The notes beneath the pieces were generated by a model. It did not search any database. It was not told where the DNA came from and saw only the letters and a program-made list of their open reading frames with translations. A DNA stretch of 7,724 nt from Lachnospiraceae bacterium UBA5895 (GTDB taxonomy: Bacteria; Bacillota; Clostridia; Lachnospirales; Lachnospiraceae): assembly GCA_002431915.1 (NCBI GenBank), contig DJEP01000001.1, forward strand, positions 1 through 7,724, written 5' to 3'. Numbering within the stretch: the stretch's first letter is position 1; every line of letters begins with the position of its first letter. Below are positions 1-5,471 of this stretch, piece by piece. Made by a program: the position numbers and the translations under genes.

Positions 1-29
1 TTATTTCACTAACTCTCCATTTATCTCTA

Positions 30-60
30 TTGACTCTCACATAACGTCATAGTCTATACT
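30..60 (+). promoter_or_regulatory. MerR-type promoter/operator with 19-bp spacer, upstream of the TipAS regulator
   Basis: A -35 hexamer TTGACT (30-35) and a -10 hexamer TATACT (55-60) are separated by 19 bp, longer than the usual 17 and the hallmark of promoters that MerR-family proteins activate by DNA distortion. A dyad centred on position 43 fills the spacer: GACT at 32-35 pairs with AGTC at 51-54, and 8 of the 11 possible pairs across 32-54 match. From family knowledge, Mta and TipAL activate their own promoters through such elements. Predicted transcription start is about position 67, giving a short leader that contains the GAGGAGGT ribosome binding site (79-86). Autoregulation is inferred. 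Confidence 0.8.
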
Positions 61-93
61 AATCCTAACACAACGTATGAGGAGGTCTTTTTT

Positions 94-837
94 ATGATGA
101 CAGTTCACGAAGTCAGTAATATCACCGGCGTAAGTATCCGCGCTCTGCACCACTATGATCATATCGGTCTTCTGCCTGCCACGGAAGTCACCCCGGCAGG
201 GTATCGGCTTTATGATGAACAGGCATTGGAACGTCTCCAGATCATTCTTCTGTTCCGGGAATTGCAATTCCCATTGAAGGATATTCAAGTCATTCTCGAT
301 GATCCTTCCTTTGATAAAGAGAAAGCTTTGGATCAGCAGATCCACTTACTGGAACTGCGTAAGGAGCATTTGGAAAATCTAATCGACCTTGCCCGCGGAA
401 TAAAAGCATTAGGCTTAAAACCAATGACTTCCAAAAATTTTGAGCCCTTCGATACAAGAAAAATCGATGAATATGCTGCCCAGGCAAAAGCTTCCTGGGG
501 ACAGACTCCGGAATATCAGGAATACCTGCAGAAATCTGCTGGACGCACAAAGGAAGAAGAGCAGAATCTTCACCTGGAAATGATGGGAATCTTTGCCGAA
601 TTCGGGAAAATCCGCCTTACCGATCCCTCCTCCCCTGCAGCACAGGCACTGGTAGCAAAATTACAGAATTTTATTACCGACAACTGCTACACCTGCTCCG
701 ACAGTATCCTGCATTGCCTTGGCGAAATATATGCCGGTGGCGGTCAATTCACCCAGGGCATTGATAATGTCGGCGGTAAAGGCACAGCAGAGTTTGCCTT
801 CCGAGCAATCGATATTTATTGTAAGAACAAGAATTAG
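94..837 (+). CDS. MerR family transcriptional regulator with TipAS antibiotic-recognition domain (TipAL/Mta-like)
   Basis: This 247-residue cytoplasmic regulator should bind DNA as a dimer and activate drug-response genes when a ligand occupies its C-terminal domain. Residues 3-70 form the MerR winged helix-turn-helix, with the family pattern VHEVSNITGVSIRALHHYDHIGLL near the N-terminus followed by GYRLYDEQALERLQ. Residues about 76-105 form the coiled-coil dimerisation helix (heptad-like Leu/Ile in QQIHLLELRKEHLENLIDL). Residues about 120-245 are a TipAS domain ending in the typical GLGEIY...QFTQGIDNVGGKGTAEF arrangement. Cys201, in a Tyr-Thr-Cys motif, lines up with the TipAS cysteine that captures thiopeptides; Cys198 and Cys208 flank it. 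The length equals B. subtilis Mta and S. lividans TipAL. GAGGAGGT at 79-86 supports ATG 94; ATG 97 is an equally spaced alternative that removes one residue. Its stop overlaps the convergent symporter stop. Ligand and regulon beyond its own promoter are unknown. Confidence 0.93.
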   Translation: MMTVHEVSNITGVSIRALHHYDHIGLLPATEVTPAGYRLYDEQALERLQIILLFRELQFPLKDIQVILDDPSFDKEKALDQQIHLLELRKEHLENLIDLARGIKALGLKPMTSKNFEPFDTRKIDEYAAQAKASWGQTPEYQEYLQKSAGRTKEEEQNLHLEMMGIFAEFGKIRLTDPSSPAAQALVAKLQNFITDNCYTCSDSILHCLGEIYAGGGQFTQGIDNVGGKGTAEFAFRAIDIYCKNKN

Positions 838-2264
838 TATCCGGATTTTTCCACTAATTTTGCATATTCCGCTTCGTCAATATGGTACTTTTTCCGGATG
901 ATCACATAGGATATCACCAGCGCGATCACGGGAATCAGCACCATGCCTGTGCGGAACAGAATTCCCTGTGGCGTGGTAATCTCTCCGATATAGCGATTTG
1001 CCTCTGCCAGTGCCGCTTCGCTGGACAGTTCCCCGCGGTTTACTTCTATCTCCAGGGCACTGATGCTCCGGCTTTTCGCATAGATTCCACTCACGATCAA
1101 CACCAGGGTTGACAGTCCCTGGTTGATCCCTCCCGCCAGTTTCACGCTAAAGGAACGGACTGCCGAGATTACCGAATCATGTCTTTCATGGAATCTCGCC
1201 TCATCATATTCAATCGTATTGTTGATCATGACGACGATTACCAGATTCATCAGTCCCTGGAAGAAAAAGATAACAAATCCTATGGCATTCAACAAAATCA
1301 CATTTTTCGGAAGCACATAACCGAATCCCATAAAGCAGGCATATCCAATCAACAACACTACAAAACACACAGTAAGTATTTTCTGTCTCGTAAAATGCTT
1401 CGCCAGTGTTGCGTAGCTTGCCTGGGAGATCAGCATTCCCAAACCGTACATCACCGTAAAATAAAATACCAGATTACCGCTTTCCGAATATCCGTATTCT
1501 ATGTAAAAAAAGTTCACGCCAAAGATAATCAGAATATTGCAGGTAATGTTAAAAAAGATAGAAGCCATTCCTGCGGCAACCAACTGGTCGTTTCTCATAA
1601 AAATGTGATACATGTCTTTTAATGACAACTTATCCTTCTGTTCTTCTCTGTCTTTTTCCTTGATTCCGAATGCTGTCAGCATCTGAAATGCAATCAGGCA
1701 AAATGCCACCACAACTGCTACGATCCGGTAGGCTTTTACGGCATTTCCGGCAATCACGACAGGCACTACTCCCGCAACGGAAAACTGCCCAATACATACA
1801 AAAATACTCATAATCGTCACCAGGGAATCTCTCGTACCGGGATCTGAGCTTAAGGAAGGCAGTACTCCCCAATAAGCAATGTCATTCATGGTGTAGGTCA
1901 TCCCCCACAGGAGATAGAAGAGACTGTAAAATGCAACAAATCCCCACCCGCTCGGTCTGATCGTGAATAAGCACACAATAACAATGGCATTTGTAATCGA
2001 ACCGACCAATATCCACGGCTTGAATTTTCCCATTTTAAAATGCGTATTTTCAATAATAATTCCCATTAACAAATCATTTACCGCATCCCAAATCATACAC
2101 AGGATCATCTCTCCGCTGATTACAGCAAACTGTGCACTTGTGAGGTTCATGGTATACTGTACATACAGAATTAGGTACATGCTCACCAGTGCATATGCCG
2201 CATCTCTTCCCGTTGCGCCGATACAATAGCTCCATTTCGTTCTTGCATCTAACTTATCACTCAT
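834..2264 (-). CDS. GPH family (MelB-like) sugar:cation symporter
   Basis: A 476-residue inner-membrane transporter of the glycoside-pentoside-hexuronide:cation symporter family, with about 12 hydrophobic segments and the usual family length. By recalled alignment with E. coli MelB, the charged sugar and cation site residues are kept: Asp21 (GRD, MelB D19), Asp60 and Asp64 (IWDAVND, D55/D59), Asp128 (WGMTYTMND, D124) and Lys375 (FSVKLAGG, K377). The GKFKPWIL motif follows TM2. The family's Asn-Asp-Pro is Asn-Asp-Leu here (Leu65). A cytoplasmic charged loop lies at about 201-220, and a 35-residue extracellular loop at about 396-432 separates the last two helices. It is the second gene of an operon after the GH3 hydrolase. 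Its ATG lies inside the hydrolase's last codons (ATGAGTGA, 8-bp overlap), with a purine-rich site at 2271-2277. It likely imports the glycoside that the hydrolase cleaves; the cation (Na+ or H+) and sugar are not readable from sequence. Confidence 0.92.
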   Translation of the reverse strand: MSDKLDARTKWSYCIGATGRDAAYALVSMYLILYVQYTMNLTSAQFAVISGEMILCMIWDAVNDLLMGIIIENTHFKMGKFKPWILVGSITNAIVIVCLFTIRPSGWGFVAFYSLFYLLWGMTYTMNDIAYWGVLPSLSSDPGTRDSLVTIMSIFVCIGQFSVAGVVPVVIAGNAVKAYRIVAVVVAFCLIAFQMLTAFGIKEKDREEQKDKLSLKDMYHIFMRNDQLVAAGMASIFFNITCNILIIFGVNFFYIEYGYSESGNLVFYFTVMYGLGMLISQASYATLAKHFTRQKILTVCFVVLLIGYACFMGFGYVLPKNVILLNAIGFVIFFFQGLMNLVIVVMINNTIEYDEARFHERHDSVISAVRSFSVKLAGGINQGLSTLVLIVSGIYAKSRSISALEIEVNRGELSSEAALAEANRYIGEITTPQGILFRTGMVLIPVIALVISYVIIRKKYHIDEAEYAKLVEKSGY

Positions 2265-4596
2265 TTTTTGTCCCCCTGTTCGCAGAATCTACGATTTTCT
2301 GAATTGTACTATGTTTGATCATACCGCCGCTCTGATTACATACACTGTCAATGTTTCCTTCCAGAATCCCTTCTGCCATCATCCGCACTTCGGGATCCCT
2401 GGGAGATTTAGGAAAATAAAGTACTCTCGCAGCAAGCGCCCCCAGCCGGCTCCATATTCTTGCCAAAAGAGAATAGGGCTGCATCTGCCGCAGTGAATTT
2501 TTCGTGGTAAACTCTCCCGGCTTCGTCTGTGAAAAATGTGTTTTCGGGTAGTCGTAGACCGCATCAAAATCCGCCTCCGACAACGGAACCTGCGCATGCA
2601 TTGTCAGCGGACTTTTCAGCACCGTTCCCTCCACCCGGATGCTCTGCGATAACCGGATATCCTGCAGGGATGCCCCCACCTGGATCTCATACTCGCCACC
2701 AATGACCCGGAAATCCGAATCCTGATATACAGAAAAGGCTCTGGAATCCAATGTGATCTCCACCTCTTTTTTCTCGCCGGGCTGTAAACGTACCTTTTGG
2801 AATCCCCTCAATTCTCTTCTCGCCCGGAAATCCTCCGTCTCCGGATTTCTGACATAGAGCTGGGCAGTTTCACATCCCGCAGTTTTTCCGACATTTTCCA
2901 CCGAAAAAGAAATGTGATAGTTTTCTTCTTCATGGCGGACTTTCAGATTCGTATATGCAAAATCTGTGTAACTTAATCCATGACCGAAGCAATAGCGCGC
3001 GGGAACCTGAAAGGTATCATAATATCGGTATCCCACAAAAATACTTTCCCGATATTCCACATCATCCAAATGTTTTTTCTGTTCCCCCTGTCTGCCGAAA
3101 TATCCATAACTGGGGTCATCGGACTCCCTGTACGGAATACTCTCTGCCAGTTTGCCGGAAGGATTGACATCTCCCAGAACAATATCTGCGCAGGCTTCCG
3201 AAGCCGCTTCTCCACCAAGATACATCTGTAATAACGCTTTACACCTGGATGGCATTTCCATATTATAAGGGGCACCGCTTATGGACACAAATCCGATGTC
3301 TTCGCTAATTTCCAACAGCTGTTCCAGCAACGCGGTCTGATTGAGCGGCAGGTCAAAACTTTCCCGGTCGTAACCTTCTCCCTCTGCCATCTCCGTAAGT
3401 CCGCCGAAAAACAGCACCGGAATCTGTCGTTTTTTCGCTGCTCTTACCTGTTTACAGGCTTCTTTTTCCAGTCTCCGACTTCTCTGAAAAGTCGTATTTT
3501 TGTATCCCCTTGCATAGTGAACTTTTATACCTCTTTTTTCAAATGCCTCCGTAAAAAAGATAACTCTTTCCGTATGGATATGGCTGCTGCCGCCTCCCTG
3601 TATCCGGGGCACTGCCGCCAAGTCCCCTATGATCAGAACTTCCTTGATTTCTTTTGACAGCGGAAGAAAATCTTCGTTCTTCAGAAGAACTGCGCTTTCC
3701 TCCTCGATTCTTTTCGCCAGATTATGATGTTTTTCTCTGGTCTCAGCCGTTACTCTTTTTCCGGCTTTTTCCGCTATCACATTTCCGGAATATGTCTCCG
3801 TTAATCTCTCAATCCTTCTTACGGCATTCTCCAGGATCTCCTGCGGGAGTTTTCCGGATTTTACAGCTTCCAGGATCTGTGCATAATGATTGCCGCAGCT
3901 GTCCGGCATCTCCACATCCATTCCCGCCGCCACGCATGCCGGCAGATCCACGCAGGCTCCCCAGTCGCTCATCACCAGTCCTTCGTAACTCCATTTTTCT
4001 CTGAGAATCTCTGTCAGCAGATGCGGATTTTCGCACGCCGGAAGTCCATTCAGGTAGTTATAGCTTGCCATGACCGTCGCCGGTTTTGCCTTTTTCACCG
4101 CTTTTTCAAATGCCGACAGGTAGATTTCATGCAACGCCCTGTCATCGATCATGGAATTAGAGGTCATTCTGTGAGTCTCCTGATTGTTCCCCGCAAAATG
4201 TTTCAGAGAAGTGCCCACTCCCTGCTTCTGCATTGCAAGAATATAGGCGCTTGCAAGTTCACCCGCTAAATAAGGATCCTCCGAAAAATATTCAAAATTT
4301 CTTCCGCAGAGGGGAGATCTTTTGATATTTATCCCGGGTCCTAAAACCACTGAGACTCCCAACTCCTTCGCCTCCTGTGCAATGCCTTCCGCCATTTGCC
4401 CGATCAGCTCCGGATCCCAGGAACAGGCGACACTACTTGCCGTCGGAAAGCAGGTGGCTTCGTAGCTGTCGTTGTTCCGCGCTCCATCCTCCTGCGCGCG
4501 GACACCATGCGGTCCGTCAGATACCTGAATATCCCCGATGTGCCATGCTCCGTAACCCGTCACAAGCCTGCACAGTTCTTCCAGACTTTTCCCCAT
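2257..4596 (-). CDS. Glycoside hydrolase family 3 protein, beta-glucosidase-like, cytoplasmic
   Basis: A 779-residue retaining glycosidase that should hydrolyse a terminal beta-linked sugar, probably glucose, from an imported substrate. There is no signal peptide. Residues about 1-270 form the GH3 (beta/alpha)8 domain: DGPHGVR (27-33), FEYFSEDPYLAG (101-112), LKHFAGN (131-137) and GLVMSDWGA (206-214) with nucleophile Asp211. Residues about 295-545 form the second alpha/beta domain: QGGGSSH (333-339), then AEGEGYDR (404-411), where Glu407 is the best acid/base candidate. No PA14 insert is present. A fibronectin-III-like domain follows at about 560-648 (SVENVGKTAG, YVRNPE, LRGFQKVRLQPGE). The last 120 residues are an extension with a long hydrophobic-amphipathic helix (about 708-730), of a kind I associate with clostridial GH3 enzymes. 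AAGGAGG at 4603-4609, six bases before ATG 4596, fixes the start. First gene of an operon with the GPH symporter, divergent from the AraC regulator. Beta-xylosidase or another exo-activity cannot be excluded. Confidence 0.93.
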   Translation of the reverse strand: MGKSLEELCRLVTGYGAWHIGDIQVSDGPHGVRAQEDGARNNDSYEATCFPTASSVACSWDPELIGQMAEGIAQEAKELGVSVVLGPGINIKRSPLCGRNFEYFSEDPYLAGELASAYILAMQKQGVGTSLKHFAGNNQETHRMTSNSMIDDRALHEIYLSAFEKAVKKAKPATVMASYNYLNGLPACENPHLLTEILREKWSYEGLVMSDWGACVDLPACVAAGMDVEMPDSCGNHYAQILEAVKSGKLPQEILENAVRRIERLTETYSGNVIAEKAGKRVTAETREKHHNLAKRIEEESAVLLKNEDFLPLSKEIKEVLIIGDLAAVPRIQGGGSSHIHTERVIFFTEAFEKRGIKVHYARGYKNTTFQRSRRLEKEACKQVRAAKKRQIPVLFFGGLTEMAEGEGYDRESFDLPLNQTALLEQLLEISEDIGFVSISGAPYNMEMPSRCKALLQMYLGGEAASEACADIVLGDVNPSGKLAESIPYRESDDPSYGYFGRQGEQKKHLDDVEYRESIFVGYRYYDTFQVPARYCFGHGLSYTDFAYTNLKVRHEEENYHISFSVENVGKTAGCETAQLYVRNPETEDFRARRELRGFQKVRLQPGEKKEVEITLDSRAFSVYQDSDFRVIGGEYEIQVGASLQDIRLSQSIRVEGTVLKSPLTMHAQVPLSEADFDAVYDYPKTHFSQTKPGEFTTKNSLRQMQPYSLLARIWSRLGALAARVLYFPKSPRDPEVRMMAEGILEGNIDSVCNQSGGMIKHSTIQKIVDSANRGTKNE
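2271..2277 (-). promoter_or_regulatory. Ribosome binding site of the symporter, embedded in the end of the GH3 gene
   Basis: Read on the minus strand, AGGGGGA sits six bases before the symporter ATG (2264-2262) and inside the final codons of the GH3 gene (…Arg-Gly-Thr-Lys-Asn-Glu). The GH3 stop TGA (2259-2257) lies downstream of the symporter start, giving an ATGAGTGA overlap. This arrangement favours translational coupling, which would tie transporter to hydrolase output; coupling is inferred. Confidence 0.7.
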
Positions 4597-4652
4597 AAAA
4601 TGCCTCCTTTTCTTCGATTTCCTCTAAGAAAAACTTAACATCTCTTTGGTTT

Positions 4653-4680
4653 TTGCTATATCATTTTTATGTTGTTATAT
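4653..4680 (+). promoter_or_regulatory. Weak candidate promoter for the AraC-family regulator
   Basis: TTGCTA (4653-4658) could serve as -35, with TTATAT (4675-4680) as a poor -10 at 16-bp spacing. A better -10-like hexamer, TAAAAT (4683-4688), has no -35 at normal distance. It overlaps the candidate operator repeats, which would allow autoregulation. AAGGTGG at 4697-4703 is the ribosome binding site for ATG 4713. The exact promoter cannot be fixed by eye. Confidence 0.25.
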
Positions 4681-4685
4681 GTTAA
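4655..4685 (-). promoter_or_regulatory. Candidate promoter for the GH3-symporter operon
   Basis: On the minus strand, TTAACA (4685-4680, five of six matches to TTGACA) is followed after 19 bp by TATAGC (4660-4655), which is preceded by TGA as an extended -10 element. Transcription would start near 4648 and leave a leader of about 50 bases ending in the AAGGAGG site. The long spacer and imperfect -10 fit a promoter that needs an activator such as the divergent AraC protein, but this is inference. Confidence 0.35.
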
Positions 4686-4712
4686 AATTATTATGGAAGG
4701 TGGAGATACGTA

Positions 4713-5471
4713 ATGGCTAAGAAAAATACACAGATCGGATATGAATTTTTAGATGCTTCCGGAAATTTTATTTATGAAGCGCGGGAGACCGGAAAAACAC
4801 ACACTCCCTTTGCTTCGGAAATTCTATTGTTTGAATCCATAAAAAGCGGCGACCCGGCAGGGGTGAAAAATGCCTTGAATCTGTACCGGCAATCCGGTCT
4901 GATCATCGGACATATGTCCGACAATCCCACCCGGGAAATACACTACTGGGCGGTATCCACCATTGCCGTGGCAATTCATTATGCAATTTTGGGTGGGCTG
5001 GATGAAAGCGAAGCTTATCAGTTAAGCGATTCCTATATTCAGAAGATCGATTCCTTTCAAACCATGGAAGAATGTATTGATTATCTATGTGAAAAGGCTG
5101 TGGAGCTCGTTACAAAAGTAAAGGAGAACTCCATTCCTCAATGTTATAGTCCTTTGATCAATAAATGTATCCACCTGATACATATCCACCTTCATAGCCG
5201 CCTTAAGATCGAAAGCATCGCCAAAAGTCTTCATGTATCACGGGATTATCTGTCTCAGGCTTTCAAAAAAGAGACCGGAACTCCCCTTCATCAATATATT
5301 CTGGATCAGAAAATGGAAGAAGCCAGACATATGCTCGCACGCGGAATGACGATCAATGCCATCAGTTATACGCTCTGCTTCTGCAACGAAAGCCATTTTA
5401 TCCAGTCTTTCAAAAAGAAGTACAACATGACTCCGGCTGCCTATGCTGCCGGTACAAAGAACTGTCTTTAA
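4713..5471 (+). CDS. AraC family transcriptional regulator, divergent from the GH3-symporter operon
   Basis: A 252-residue DNA-binding regulator. Residues about 150-246 are the AraC-type domain with two helix-turn-helix units: IESIAKSLHVSRDYLSQAFKK (166-186) and the second at about 212-235, ending in the characteristic SHFIQSFKKKYNMTPAAY. The N-terminal half (about 33-135) is predicted helical rather than an arabinose-type cupin, with ILLFESIKSGDPAGV, EIHYWAVSTIAVAI and LDESEAYQLSDSYIQKI. This pattern recurs in clostridial AraC regulators of sugar genes; its ligand is not known to me. ATG 4713 is supported by AAGGTGG at 4697-4703. Divergent placement next to the hydrolase and symporter suggests it is their local, substrate-responsive activator. 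Its TAA stop directly abuts the stop of the convergent UvrA-like gene, with no intergenic base. Confidence 0.92.
   Translation: MAKKNTQIGYEFLDASGNFIYEARETGKTHTPFASEILLFESIKSGDPAGVKNALNLYRQSGLIIGHMSDNPTREIHYWAVSTIAVAIHYAILGGLDESEAYQLSDSYIQKIDSFQTMEECIDYLCEKAVELVTKVKENSIPQCYSPLINKCIHLIHIHLHSRLKIESIAKSLHVSRDYLSQAFKKETGTPLHQYILDQKMEEARHMLARGMTINAISYTLCFCNESHFIQSFKKKYNMTPAAYAAGTKNCL

Larger units (their letters stand above)
4635..4685. promoter_or_regulatory. Candidate operator: repeated ATGTT half-sites between the divergent genes
   Basis: Within the 116-bp intergenic region, TTAACAT (4635-4641) and ATGTTAA (4679-4685) form a perfect 7-bp inverted repeat centred on position 4660. A further ATGTT at 4669-4673 repeats the one at 4679-4683 in direct orientation with 10-bp phasing, one helical turn. 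AraC-family dimers often bind direct repeats near the divergent promoter they control, so these are reasonable half-site candidates for the adjacent regulator. The region is very A+T rich, so chance similarity is possible. Confidence 0.35.

Noticed and set aside
40..80. Repeated AACGT at 43-47 and 72-76 as a second regulator site
   Set aside because: Five bases repeated once in a short leader is within chance expectation; the second copy lacks dyad symmetry and promoter hexamers.
839..899. ATCCGGAT palindrome (839-846) and TCCGGAT (893-899) as a terminator hairpin
   Set aside because: The arms are about 46 bases apart with no T-run after the second arm, and both lie in symporter coding sequence. 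This is not a convincing intrinsic terminator.
1179..1622. 147-residue plus-strand open frame opposite the symporter
   Set aside because: Antisense to a confident 12-helix membrane protein; its composition mirrors the reverse of hydrophobic codons and no family is recognisable.
3886..4269. Plus-strand open frames opposite the GH3 gene (for example the 127-residue one here)
   Set aside because: They overlap the GH3 catalytic domain in antisense, and several compete with each other; no independent support.
4609..4622. Possible catabolite-response (cre) element in the GH3 leader, minus strand
   Set aside because: It keeps an AAnCG core, but three of the fixed positions of the 14-bp consensus are wrong and the symmetry is poor, so chance is likely in this A/T-rich leader.
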